64,000 nt of DNA from Tipula vernalis (Eukaryota; Arthropoda; Insecta; Diptera; Tipulidae): positions 103,455,930 to 103,519,929 of the forward strand of contig OY282560.1 of NCBI GenBank assembly GCA_958295665.1. Reading direction: 5' to 3'. Numbering within the stretch: position 1 is the first letter of the stretch; every line of letters begins with the position of its first letter. The position numbers and the translations under genes were made by a program. Of this stretch, positions 22,901 through 34,239 are shown piece by piece. Under the pieces are notes generated by a model. That model was not told the origin of the DNA. It saw nothing but the letters and a program-made list of their open reading frames with translations, and searched no databases.

Positions 22901-23556
22901 TCGTTGAAGGAAAATCGTCAAATCAAAATAGGATGGACCCGCACCGCGCTTCTACAATAAAGAAATTGCCATACAAGTCTAATGTGTCGGACTGGAGTGT
23001 TCGTTAAATATGTATTAAAACTAGAACTCGAATTCAAATCGTAGAAAACACTTAAACCCTGCGCAAACAAAACAACGGTTTGAAAGAGCACGACAATGAA
23101 GCACGTACACGCTATTAAGGTTTTACATAATTTTGTTTCTCCGATGAGAATAATTTCACGGTCCAAAACCACGTGAACAAGTAAATCGATCAGGATTGGT
23201 TAGAAAGCAAAACAAATGTCAAACTGCAGTAAAGAGTAGGGCTCAGCAAACAATCACCAGCATCAGGCACAGTCTGGATCGTTGTGACCATGCGGGCCGC
23301 TTCCTGGTCCGTTTTGTTGAGCAAGACGTCAAATTAAGTAGACTGCACATCGTGAAAAGGTGTTAACAGGAGTATTAATTAGCTCCGTCGCACAAAGGAC
23401 ATGAAAACACAAATTTTATGTATGAGCTTTCTGGAATTTATTTCGGCGAAATAGTGATCCTCTGATTCAGCAGACGCCCATCCGATGGATTACCAAATTA
23501 GAGTATTTTAGAGACCACGGTTTCTTCTAAAAAAATATCAAAATGTGGATGCGTTT

Positions 23557-23956
23557 AGAGAACGCGAACTGCGAATTGCACAGCCCCACATTAGTGCAGC
23601 GTACAATACATTCAGCAGTAGAATTAGTGTCATCTTCAATGTCAAAAGTGAGCATCGTCTAATTCATTCGGCGATATTCCGTTCAATCGTTTTTTATGGT
23701 AGAAGAACCGCGGGACCCAGACTTGCATTATGATAAACTTCTCAAGGTTCGAAAATCGCTCAGTCAGGTGTTAGATCATCTGATTTCGGTGTAACGGCGA
23801 TGTGCAAACATTGCACTTCTTACTTTCCATAATCTAGTTCAGGCTCTTCATCTCATTCCTTAGGCCATTCGATGCTTAGTATGTGAAGGAAGGCAGGCCC
23901 CTCGTACCATCTCTCTGGAATGCAATATCGGCTGGTCAGCTTCAATTGGTCTCTTC
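23557..23956 (-). pseudogene. BEL/Pao pol remnant, RNase H to pre-integrase part
   Basis: On the minus strand, directly left of the Chapaev-like element, the text reads SRYCIPERWYEGPAFL then EWPKE. After a gap comes RFSNLEKFIIMQVWVPRF. 'W..GP.FL….WP' and 'RFS….L….AWV.RF' are characteristic of the BEL/Pao stretch between RNase H and integrase. It is heavily interrupted. The matching gag part lies on the other side of the transposon (27,429-28,316) in the same orientation, so both sides were probably one old BEL copy. Sequence from 22,900 to 23,556 may belong to it but I cannot read it. Confidence 0.5.
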
Positions 23957-23960
23957 GGTT

Positions 23961-24405
23961 CACGGTGGTCTTGAAGGCGAAAAAAGTTGGTCCCCGATAA
24001 CGCAAAAATCGGGTCAAAGGGTTCGTTTCCTGGACTCTCAACAATGAAAAATCCGTGAAAAGTGAAATCCTAGCTGATCCCCTACTCGAGTTTTCCACCC
24101 TCGAAGTTTTTCAAAATGAAGGTAGCAGAAAGGCCCATAAGGTGTGTGTATGTGTCTGTATGTGCATGCGTGAGGGTGTTTGCTAACATGGAAATATATT
24201 TAGAAACTCGAGCACAACATAAGCCATCACAATAATGTGGAAAAATACAAACACAGTCAGAAATGCGAAGAAAATTTTTATTATTCAGTTGAAGTGCAAG
24301 AATGAAAAGTATACATTAATCTCAGTATTTCTGCGTAATTGTACAACTATCAAATGTGTTTCGCTGAAAATTCTGCTACAGTATCTTGCAGTTTTTCTAC
24401 ATATG
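23961..24405 (+). repeat. Left terminal inverted repeat of the Chapaev/RAG-like element
   Basis: Starts CACGGTGGTCTTGAAGG and ends at CATATG. The terminal CACGGTG differs by one base from the V(D)J recombination heptamer CACAGTG. Its inner part contains the last codons and the stop (24350-24352) of the transposase gene. Confidence 0.92.
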
Positions 24406-26542
24406 AAGGATTCTGTAAATCATTCACTTTCCTTTTATCCCAGAATTTCAGAAATTCCCTATACTCTCCTGCTTGTTCAGGCCAGAGCCCAAGGCCAACG
24501 TCATATTCCAAAAACCAAGACTCTCTTCAATATGCTCCAGGGCGACATGAATTTTCAGGATTTCTGTGACATTTGTAGCCAATAAAGCTTTCCTCAATTC
24601 GTCAATGTGTTGGGTGAGATCTGGACCGACGGATCGGGTTGAGAAACTACACTCAACAATTTTGTTCATTGCTTTGAAGGCTGCTACGTATGGGATTAGT
24701 GTCAATTTTCCCCCTATCTCATTACAAATATTCAAATTCAATAACATGTCTGCTTCAAGTAATATTTTTCTGCAGGCATTACCTTCAAAAACTTCTGATA
24801 ATTTTTAGACACGAGATTTAATTTCGCTGGCCAGATAAGGGCTTCTTCTCGTCCTAGAAGCGGTACAAGTCCATTCCAGAAGAAGTGATTAACAACTCCT
24901 TGTAATATGTGTAGCTCTGGTATCACACATTTTTCAGCAACATAGATAGTATCATTTTCTCTAAATAATGGTGCATTAATAGTACTATTACAAACACGCG
25001 CCATTTTTTTATCATTTCCTAAACACTTATATTTTCGAAAATCAGCCCTTAAATCTGCATAGGTTTTAAACTTTTGGGAATCTTTATCTCTTATTCCTTC
25101 AAAATCTACGCGATTTCTCAGATCTTGCAAGGCAATGAAACAGAATGGACATGGATACGTCGAAGTGGCAGTTTGCTGGCCGTTCACAGTCAGTAATAAT
25201 TTGAAGTCAGATACAAATTTAAATGAAATATTGTTGATTTCCGTTAAACTAAAGATTTTCTGCATATTGTAATATGATTCCGAAACAATGGGAACAACAC
25301 ACAATAAAAGGAGACGATGAACGGTGGTTGACTTCGGCTTATTTGCAACACTGCCGCCCTCAGAATACCTACGTCTTTTTGGTTCAGTGGGCTCCTCAAT
25401 GATTTCCGATTCTGGAATGATCGATAAACACACTTTCAAGAAACTCTGTCCACCATCGGCCATAACTTTAACCACGTATCTCCCAATGTATTCTCGTTCA
25501 GATATCACGGCTTCGACCAGGGCTTCAGCATTCGCCCATACAACCGGTCTCTTATGTTTTTCCATTTTCTGAGACACCTCGAACTCAATTATATCTGAAT
25601 AATAGAGATCCTTCTGAACTTTCGATTTTTTTGAAAGAGAATTTGCATATTGGGTTGGTATTGATCCTCGACCGGCAGTGCATCTGATGAAATTGGTGAG
25701 TTTCTTCATATGATTGTCAGATACACCACAGTGAATCTGAAAATCATCCAAGTTTTCTGCAGAGAATTGAACATTCTTTTTACGTTCTGTTCTGTGAAGT
25801 ATATTGTTTTCTTTCGGCTGGTCGTATTCATTTCCAACGTATTTTGATTGTCTTTTTTGCACTGGTTCATTAATGCAGAGGCAATCTGTAATTTCCGTTT
25901 TTCTGGAAGACTCTTGGCGACTTCCACAATATTCTGTTTGATTAACCTACTGTGTCGTTGGCTCATTACATGTGAACATATGTGTGATTTTCCCCTGGCA
26001 ACTACTGATAAACAGTTATCACACCGACGTTCCAGTTGTTCCGAAGTTACACTAGGGTTTTTCAATGACTCCAAATTCCTCTCGGATCTCGCAAATAAAC
26101 CATTTCCAGGAGTTATTCTATTTTCAATGATCAAGCTTTCACCAATCGACAACTTCTTCTTCATATGTCCCTTGAACCTTGCCGTTTGACATATGTAACA
26201 ATTACAATTGTAGCTCTTTCCATTTTCGAGTCCACTCGTTGAGGATCTGACGTTGTTTTTAGCTAAAACTATATCTTCATAGTTCGGCATATTCTTCAAT
26301 GGTCTCTTACTGACAGTATCATTGTCGTTCTCGCTTAGAATCTGGCTGCATGTTGTACATATGCGCGATGGAAATCGTGGATCTAACAAACTAAACTCCG
26401 GTTGGAGGAACTTCTTTATCAGATTTTCTGATTTCGGAGTTACACGATATCTTTTTAATTGATCAACAGGAACGTTAATCTTTCGACCACATGGTGCGCA
26501 AACTTTTTCTCGATTTTGATCATGACCACATTTATCCAGCAT
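24350..26542 (-). pseudogene. Transposase of the Chapaev/RAG1-like element, three frameshifts
   Basis: About 730 codons in four pieces. Piece 1 (26542 to about 25,770) starts MLDKCGHDQNREKVCAPCGR and holds paired-cysteine motifs (CAPC, ICTTC, CNCYIC, CDNC, ICSH), as in the zinc-rich N-terminal part of RAG1/Chapaev-type proteins. Piece 2 (to about 24,790) holds KVMADGGQSFLKVCLSI, a candidate first catalytic Asp, SDFKLLLTVNGQQ, CPFC and CVIPELHILQGVVNH. Piece 3 holds IDELRKAL and ALEHIEE. Piece 4, from about 24,510, reads GLGLWPEQAGEYREFLKFWD and ends in SAKHI at 24,350. The Glu-rich LWPEQAGE resembles the region of the last catalytic Glu in RAG1-like DDE enzymes. Shifts fall near 25,770, 24,795 and 24,510, the last two in homopolymers. 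Family assignment is from remembered motifs and is moderately secure. Confidence 0.75.
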
Positions 26543-26923
26543 TTTTGGTCACGAGATTATTTTCAAAAGTACTTCTCAAAGGTACTGAAAGGTATTCACA
26601 CAGTTAGGAAGTAATGAATTTCGAAATCAGGACACTCTAGGTGCGTGTTCCTGAAACAACAACGATTACAAGACTACTGACTCGTATAGTATTTCGTTTG
26701 TTTACATTATTTTTGAATGTTATACGCATGCTTCAAGTTATACATTGGTTTGTATATATATATGAGAGTAGTAGAATCAAAACCGGTTCTTTTCCATTTT
26801 TGTAATTTTTTGAGCAAACGTTGAAAAGTATCGGTTTTGATACTACTACACTCATATGTTTATTGCTATTTTCATGGGAAAAATTCTTCAAAATGTTGGC
26901 TGTTTTTTGTATCCTTGAAATCG

Positions 26924-26928
<5 letters not shown>

Positions 26929-26985
<57 letters not shown>
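26929..26985 (+). repeat. (AC)n microsatellite, about 28 units
   Basis: Uninterrupted ACACAC run that stops exactly at the inner edge of the right terminal repeat (CATATG at 26984-26989). The left arm has no such run. Confidence 0.97.
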
Positions 26986-26988
<3 letters not shown>

Positions 26989-27428
26989 GTAGAAAAACTG
27001 CAAGATACTGTAGCAGAATTTTCAGCGAAACACATTTGATAGTTGTACAATTACGCAGAAATACTGAGATTAATGTATACTTTTCATTCTTGCACTTCAA
27101 CTGAATAATAAAAATTTTCTTCGCATTTCTGACTGTGTTTGTATTTTTCCACATTATTGTGATGGCTTATGTTGTGCTCGAGTTTCTAAATATATTTCCA
27201 TGTTAGCAAACACCCTCACGCATGCACATACAGACACATACACACACCTTATGGGCCTTTCTGCTACCTTCGTTTTGAAAAACTTCGAGGGTGGAAAACT
27301 CGAGTAGGGGATCAGCTAGGATTTCACTTTTCACGGATTTTTCATTGTTGAGAGTACAGGAAACGAACCCTTTGACCCGATTTTTGCGTTATCGGGGACC
27401 AACTTTTTTCGCCTTCAAGACCACCGTA
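26984..27428 (-). repeat. Right terminal inverted repeat of the Chapaev/RAG-like element
   Basis: Reverse complement of the left arm with the same length and, by eye, three substitutions: the terminal C of CACGGTG is T here, plus one change each near 27,357 and 27,272. Because it copies the left arm, it repeats the transposase C-terminal codons (YVEKLQDTVAEFSAKHI on the plus strand, 26,988-27,037). Confidence 0.92.
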
Positions 27429-28316
27429 GGTTGCGAACGAATGCAACATAACATGTTGCAACTATCGGAACAATAATTGTGATAGTTATCGCGTGTTCTT
27501 TCTTTGCGTAGTTTTGTGAGCCGAGCTCCAAGTAGTGCCGCCTACCGTACCTCCTATTTTCCCGCACAACACTACCTGCACTATTTGATAAAATGCATAT
27601 AATTTAGTTCGACAATGCATGTGATTCCTTGTTCAATGGTAGCTGGGGTTTTGGTTTGCATTGACTTACCGTGTTTGTAACAGTCGCATTTAAACTCGTC
27701 GATTGAGCATTGTAACATTGTTCTGAAGAGCTTGATTCTCGAGATTTCGGTTCGATCAATGGAGAGTTCAGCGTCTACGGCTGCAAATGTAACAGTCTCG
27801 TTAGTCACCAAGCCAATAGTTTCCCAAACAGCCTATGCGTAGGTTTCTTCGATGATTTACATTCCAGTGTCTGACGATCAAGTAACGATGCAAATTCCCG
27901 GCATTTGCTTGGCAAGTGATTGGCGTGTTCGATAGTTTACTTCTCGCATTGCACTGTTGACAGTTCTCTTCGGTGTTATGGTGTCGTGATCTCCGTGCAA
28001 TGCTCCCGTTTTGGTCGTCTTCCCGTTTGAAGTTATCGATGTAACTGCTTTTACCGGTTGGCTAGACAAATAACTCGCCGCCTCAGTATTTCCTGCCCCA
28101 CATTAACCACATCTATACTAGCAACTTATCCACCATCTCGAATAATAGAGTAGGGTTGTTCAGGTACTCGTATATCTTCGCCGTCTTTACGATGTCGGAG
28201 AACGCTTGTACCCTTATGGAAAATGCGACGATGGTTTCCAATCGAACTTCACGAGAGGTGTTTACTTTATCTGCTGCTGATGACGCTTGCATGCAGGCAT
28301 GGTACAGATGTGGCAA
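27429..28316 (-). pseudogene. BEL/Pao gag remnant
   Basis: The minus strand from 28,290 reads VNTSREVRLETIVAFSIRVQ and then EYLNNPTLLFEMVDKL, which fits the BEL/Pao gag pattern '…F…V…YL.NP.L…V.KLP'. Two further frames follow downstream (28,069-27,878 and 27,811-27,581), separated by stops and lacking clear motifs. The fragment overlaps the end of the piggyBac C-terminal zinc region at 28,266-28,290, so the junction between the two elements is there. It is cut on the left by the Chapaev-like insertion. Confidence 0.45.
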
Positions 28317-29963
28317 CTAATATTTGTTTTTACGTCAGCAGACCGATCGCAGAAGTTACAACGACGAGACCGATTTTTGGTAATGTGCGAACTAGTTCCA
28401 GCATCTGGTTGCTGTCTTAGAATATCGACGTTTATAACCCATCAACTGCATCGCAATTTTTACGTTTTTTTTTCAATGCGTTTGGATTTGATAGCCGCTT
28501 TCGAATATGTTGATCAACAAGCTATTTTGCAAGAATCTCCACAAAAAGTTTACGGGTGTTGCTTTTCTTTTAGCTAGTTTATGTATGTTAAAGGCAGCAA
28601 TAGCTGCCACATCTATCATGTTGAAAAACAACACCATTGGCCATCTACGAGTGATACGTTTACATGTATAAGTCTTGGCCAACTTATCCATAGTATCTAC
28701 TCCTCCCACATTTTTATTTGGATTTGGTATGTAACTCACTAAAGTGAGATAGCCATCAAAACAAAAGCGTGATGAACCAACTTCTCGATTTTTGATATAC
28801 ATTTTTTTGCCTTGTGCCTTATGTGCTGCCAATTCGACTGGTAAATCAGGTTCATTACTTCGAATGGTTCCTATGATTGTTGTTTTTTCACGAATTATAT
28901 CTTCGGCAAGAGCACAACTGGTAAAAAAGTTGTCCATTGTTATAGTACGTCCTTTGTTGACGTAAGGACGAGCTAGTCTGTTCACTAGGTTGAATGCGTA
29001 TTCTTTTGCGCTCTTCTCTCCAGGTTGACAACCAATATAAATTTCTCCATTCAATGGATAGGAGTTTTTCGCTTCGACGACCCAACATATTTTGATTCCA
29101 TACTTTCCTGGTTTGGAAGGGATGTACTGCCGGAAATTACATCGCCATCTTGTTGCTACTAGTTATTCATCGACTGTTAAGTAGCCAAACATCTCTGAAA
29201 GCAGCTAATTTGTCAATTTGCAATCGTTCTGTTCTAGTCGATCATTATCGAAACGCATGAAGCGAAAAATTTACTCCTCTCTGCAACGACATCGATGTTC
29301 TGAAAAAGGGCCGGCTCTCTTTATGCCACAATTCGACTAGTCGCTCAACCCAATTCTTCCTCATTCCGGTATATAAAATAATCCCAACGAGGGCGTAGAC
29401 TAGCTCGTCAATTTCCACGTCATACCATATTCGTGGTTGTTTATGTTGGCTTGGATTACGGTGACGATCAAAATAATCCTTCGCCTTACGATTCGTCTCA
29501 CTCGCGATAATGCATATCATTGTAGGTGGTAAAATACTTATAAAACATTCTTCTTCCTTATTGAATTATCTAGCAATTCCCATCAATCCCGGTGTCTCAC
29601 GATCTATTTGAAATTCTGAAACTTTATGAATGCCCGGTGGTTGGACGCTCCATCTTCGAGAATAATTCTTATTCTGCTAGTTATAAAATAATTCTTGTTC
29701 ATCAGTCTCGTTTTCATCATCAATGGATGAACATTCTTGTTCCTCCTGCAAATCTTCTTGCGCATACGGTCACGAATATCCGGAATATATTCATCATCAT
29801 CATCTAAATCTGAAAAATCACCATCTGAATCATCTTGTTCCTGAGGAATTTCGTTATATTCTTGTAAATCATCACAAGAATTAATTATTAGTGAATTATC
29901 CGACGAAACGGATATCTCATCGAACAAATGTATTAGTTCTTGATTGCTCTGTCGTTTCGTCAT
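28266..29963 (-). pseudogene. piggyBac-like transposase, broken
   Basis: N-terminus at 29,963: MTKRQSNQELIHLFDE, then an acidic stretch (DDSDGDFSDLDDDDEY), typical of piggyBac proteins. Core: AKDYFDRHRNPSQHKQPRIW, VDELVYALVGIILYTGM; KYGIKICWVVEAKNSYPLNG, with Glu where the first catalytic Asp normally stands; GRTITMDNFFTS (second Asp); GGVDTMDKL (third Asp); and TRRWPMVLFFNMIDVA. C-terminal cysteine domain: RRCNFCDRSADVKTNISCHI, then CTMPACKRH near 28,285. Frames change near 29,560, 29,240 (with stops) and 28,470. No TTAA-flanked ends were found; the 3' end merges with BEL sequence and the 5' side is interrupted by the Jockey element. Confidence 0.88.
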
Positions 29964-30149
29964 TATCTAACAAAAAAGATAAATTGGCAAACATCGAAAA
30001 TGTTTTTTTTTTTTTTATTTAATATTAAAACTGATTTACAAATCATTTAGTAACTGATTTTTCTTAAATGAAGATTCACATTTGACGGGCAGTAGCCCAA
30101 TGGTTACTCCAGTTTGAATTTACATAGTAATTATTTTTCTCCATCCTAA

Positions 30150-32437
30150 TTAAATACAGCTGCCCAATTCCAAAGATTTCTGCCTTTGAAGTCTTCTTAC
30201 TGCATTGGTGGTATCCAACAAACTTCGTATGTCTGCATTTTGGTGCCGAGATATCCGCTGAATGTGTTTCTTCGCATGATTTTGTATTTCTTCACTTACA
30301 TATTCCATGTTTAAGCCCCTATGGAGGTTATCATTTCTAATGTACCATGGTGCGTTTACAATGCCACGCAGCACTTTGTTTTGAAAACATTGAATCATTT
30401 GTACATTTGTCTTCTTGGTACAACCCCAAAGTTGAATACCGTAGGTCCATACTGGTTTAAGTATTTGCTGATATAATAGCAATTTGTTATGTATTGTAAG
30501 GTTAGAGTTTCTACCTATTAGCCAATACATTTTCCTATATTTGATGTTCAATTCTTCTTTTTTCTTTTGAACATGCTCTTTCCATCTAAGCTTGCAATCG
30601 AGAGTATGCCGAGGTATTTGGCTGTATTTGCATTTGGAACGGGCATTGAATTAAGTTTCACTGGAATCCAGTTAACTTTCTGGTTTGTGAAGTTTACGTG
30701 AACCGATTTTGCTTCGTTTAGGCTAATGCACCATTTCTTTGTCCAACTACTCACTGTGTGGGTTGCTTTTTGAAGTTTGATCGTTGCTTCTGATATACAC
30801 TTTCCAGTCAGTTGCCAGAATAGCTGTATCGTCTGCAAATGTTGCTATGGTGGCACCTTCTGTATTTGACATGTCTCCGGTGTACAGGATGTACAATATA
30901 GGACCCAGTATGCTACCCTGTGGTATGCCTGCTGATATTCTCTTTAGTTCAGAGTACTCTCCATTATATTTTACACGGAAATGTCGGTCTGCGATATAAG
31001 ATTTAAGAATTTGATAGAATTGCTTAGGTAGATCTTGATGCAATTTAAATTCAAGTCCTTGGTGCCAAACTTTGTCGAAAGCTTGTGCTACATCTAAAAA
31101 GATGCTGGAGCAAATCTTCTTATTCTCAAGTGCGTCTTCGATTATATCCGTTATTTTGTGAACTTGTTCTATCGTAGAGTGATTTTCTCTAAATCCAAAT
31201 TGGTGTGGTGGAATCAAATTTCTCTCTTTTATTATTGGCTTGAGTCTCTTGAGCAGAAATTTTTCAAATAATTTTGAAATTACAGGAAGTAGTGAAATCG
31301 GTCTGTACGACTTTTTATCGTTCGCCGGTTTGACTAGTTTGGGGATCATAATTACTTCAGCAACCTTCCATTGTCATGGGACATATTTTAGTCTGAAGAC
31401 AGCATTGATAATTTGAACCAATTTTCGTAGTCCCTTCTCGGGAATGGCTTTTACGACTTGTCCAGTAATTAAATCATATCCTGGAGCTTTTTTTGCGTTC
31501 AAATTACACTTGATCTCATCTTTTAATTCTTGTAATGTTACACATCGAATATTATATTCATCAATTTTGCTAAGTGTTTTTATGTTTTCATCTGCTGTTT
31601 GCCTAGGTAACGGTTGAAAGGTGTCTTCCAAGTGAGCCGCAAATAAAATAGCTTTTTGCTTGTCGCTTTCGGCCCCGTAGATTTATTTGCATTTCAATTA
31701 GTTCTTGGAATAGGTCCCAGTTAGTTCTATTATTTGTTAATTTAGGCAGGTTATCCTTATTAATTATCATTATGCTGAGAGCCATGATAACAGGTGTATG
31801 ATCGGAATATATCCCCTCGCTGTTTTCGATGCACATGTAATCCTCGGAGATCCCTTTCGTTACATAGAAATCAATGAGATCTGGTATTTTATTTATATCA
31901 GCAGGCCAGTATGTTGGTTTACCTCCAGAGTGGAACTCGCAGTTATTTATTCGTCCGGCTTCGAATAGCTCTTTTCCTTTATGGGTTGTAAGTCTTGATC
32001 CCCAATAGGTGTTTTTTGCATTAAAGTCACCACCAATAATACAATTGGATCCTAGTGATCTAGAGTCTATTATAATCTTCTTTGTTTAGATTATAGCGTG
32101 GAGGGCAGTAGAAGAGGAAATACTTTATTCATTATTATTGTTAGTTTCAAATTTTATGGTTTTAACTTGCATACTTTCTTCTTCTATACTAGGTTCTTCA
32201 TAGTGTTTGAAATTCTTTTTGTTATTACTGTTGATCCTCCTCTGGGTTTTCCTCCTGTGTGAACAGCATGGCAACATTCATAATCACGTATTTCAATAAA
32301 TGATGTTTTTGTCAAATGGCTCTCCGATATAAGGCATATATCTATTTTTTTCTAAATTCAGAAAAATTTCTAACTCTCGAACATGTTGCGCTAGTCCGTT
32401 CGCGTTCCAGGTGACAATTCTTAATATTCTGCTCATT
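30150..32437 (-). pseudogene. Jockey ORF2: endonuclease and reverse transcriptase
   Basis: Starts near 32,437 with MSRILRIVTWNANGLAQHVR. Endonuclease motifs: IVTWNANGL, CIIGGDFNAKNTYWGSRL and YSDHTPVIM. RT motifs: KPANDKKSYRPISLLPVISK, SSIFLDVAQAFDKVWHQG, AGIPQGSILGPILY and TFADDTAI (near 30,850). The C-terminus reads KPVWTYGIQLWG…IRSLLDTTNAV and ends near 30,150. Shifts or stops occur near 32,340, 31,610, 31,373, 30,830 and 30,550. The protein would nick the target and copy the element RNA; this copy cannot make it intact. Confidence 0.9.
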
Positions 32438-32502
32438 TTAGTATATGAGGGCTGTTGCCTTGTTCAAGGTTTGATGCATATCTAGACGCTTATATAAAGC
32501 TT

Positions 32503-34002
32503 CTAAACCACGTTCTTTCTTTCTAGCCGTATATTTATGGCTTCTATGCTTCGACAAATCCTTTCAAGGGGGTTATCATTCATAGCATTAGATGAATGCT
32601 GTACAATTTGTGAATAACTTTTCCGCTCTATACCTATACCTGGTGGTTTTGGCTCCGCTTGGGTTTTAGCTGGTTTCTCTTCTCTGGTAACCTTAGGATT
32701 TTCAGGAAACTGATGCATTTTGTTTCTTAGTCTTTGAAGTTCTTTGGCTACTTCACAGCCTCTATAATTTGCAGGATGATGCCCTTTACAGTTTATACAT
32801 TTTGCAGGGATGTTTCTACTTTCTGTACACTCTTTCGCGTTGTGTTTTCCAGCACATTTTACACATCTTGGCTTCCGTCTGCAATATTTTTGCGTGTGAT
32901 TGAAACCTTGGCATTTTTTTGCATTCAGGTATTAAGCCTCGTGTTTTTCTTTAGCGGTTCTATTTTAACCCTTATATTGAGAATTGCTTTGATGTTGAAG
33001 ATGTTTTCAACTTTCTCCTTTTTGTTAAACGTAAGCATGAAGAGTGGAAGCCCCCTTTTTTTGACTTGATTGTTCTCACCTCTCTCTCGTTTTAGGATGT
33101 TTACTGCATCTTCTATTTGCAGATCTTTTGCCTTTAGGTCCTCAATTATGTCCTCCTTCTTAAACGTTGGATGAAGGCCTCTGGCCATAACCTTAATTGC
33201 GCGTTCGTTTTTATCTTCGTATGTGAACCATACTTTACCTTCCGTATTGAGCTTTGTTGCTAGAGCTCTATATGTATCGGAATCTGGTGTATTGATTTTC
33301 CACACGTTATTGTTTAGTGACACTACTCTATATTCCTTAGCTGTCACTGATTTCATTATAGATTGTATATGTACTAACAAATTCTGTTATGCCGATTACA
33401 TTAATTGACGGAGGAGCCTTTTCTTTCGGTACAACCTTTTGTTGCCGATTTTGTTGCTGTTGCTGGTGGGCTCGTTTGATATAAGTATCACCAGTTACTA
33501 ATACATTAGTTTGCGAATGATCTCCCACTTCAGGCGATAATTCTGCTTTTCGTTTTTTGGTAGGACTTTTCTTCCTTTTCAGTACCCAATCCGTTTCTCT
33601 CATGAGATCCTCTTCATCAATATGGAACTCATTGTTATAACTGGTGTGAGTACTTGCTTCATTATAACAAGTTAGCGGGTTTTCAGAAATCTCCATTGGT
33701 TTGGGCTTCTTCATTTCTTCATTTTCTTTTTTTAGTTTTTCAATTTTGCTTCTTAGTTGGGTTAAAAGTACATCTACTTCACTGAGTTTTCGACAGAGTT
33801 CAGCGTTTTCGTCTTTCTGCTGATTTGCAGAGTTAGTATGATTGTTTGGTGATCTTAACAACATTGAACTTCTTTCGAATGGGTTTAGCAATGATTGGCT
33901 CATCCCAGAATCCATTGAACCAGCCTCGTAAGAGGGTGGATTAGCCAACTGGGTAGTTGGTTTACCACCTGGGGTATTATTTCCTTTTTGTGTTGTATTC
34001 AT
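32503..34002 (-). pseudogene. Jockey ORF1: gag-like nucleic-acid-binding protein
   Basis: Starts MNTTQKGNNTPGGKPTTQLA at 34,002, with a Lys/Glu-rich coiled segment (LRSKIEKLKKENEEMKK) and PPSINVIGITEF, then after a shift VSLNNNVWKINTPDSDTYRA and IKVMARGLHPTFKKEDII, the RNA-binding part shared by Jockey/Helena-type gags. Three cysteine knuckles follow in a shifted frame at about 32,905-32,760. The last part reads NKMHQFPENPKVTREEKPA and ends at 32,503. Two single-base shifts (about 33,370 and 32,930) break it. Confidence 0.88.
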
Positions 34003-34239
34003 TGCTTTAAGACTGGTTATGTATCAACTACCAACCTAACCAGTACAAGTTGGTAGTGGGTCATTGAAGAGAACATCATTTGCTATGTTCTCGGTAGTCG
34101 GTTGTTCCGCCGTATCTCGGTCGGCAGAGCCTCGTTAGTTAATTAGCAGGAAGTACCATGTGCAGGTGAGGTTGGCATTTGGGCTAGTATATTAAGACCA
34201 TCTAAACCGGCGCCCCTTACCCCGGAAACATCGAAAATG

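Larger units (their letters stand above)
23961..27428 (-). mobile_element. Chapaev/RAG1-like (CMC or Transib-related) DNA transposon, 3,468 bp
   Basis: A complete unit. It has 445-bp terminal inverted repeats starting CACGGTGGTC, perfect 4-bp target duplications GGTT (23957-23960 and 27429-27432), and one transposase gene on the minus strand. A 4-bp duplication and CAC-starting ends fit Chapaev; Transib elements also start CAC but make 5-bp duplications. The two arms differ at only 3 of 445 positions by eye, so the copy is young or its arms are homogenised. Confidence 0.85.
30003..34225 (-). mobile_element. Jockey-type non-LTR retrotransposon, near full length
   Basis: Flanked by a perfect 14-base duplication, AAACATCGAAAATG, at 29989-30002 and 34226-34239. 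The poly(A) tail appears as the T run at 30,003-30,017. ORF1 and ORF2 follow in Jockey order with an untranslated leader of about 220 bp at 34,003-34,225. It lies 26 bases upstream of the piggyBac start codon (27 to the duplication), in the same orientation. Confidence 0.92.

Noticed and set aside
22918..23172. 84-codon minus-strand frame near the BEL remnant
   Set aside because: It has no BEL motif and could be chance; not annotated as coding.
26821..27039. Plus-strand frame with a run of HTHTHT residues
   Set aside because: It is the AC microsatellite read through into the right terminal repeat; only its last residues mirror the transposase C-terminus.
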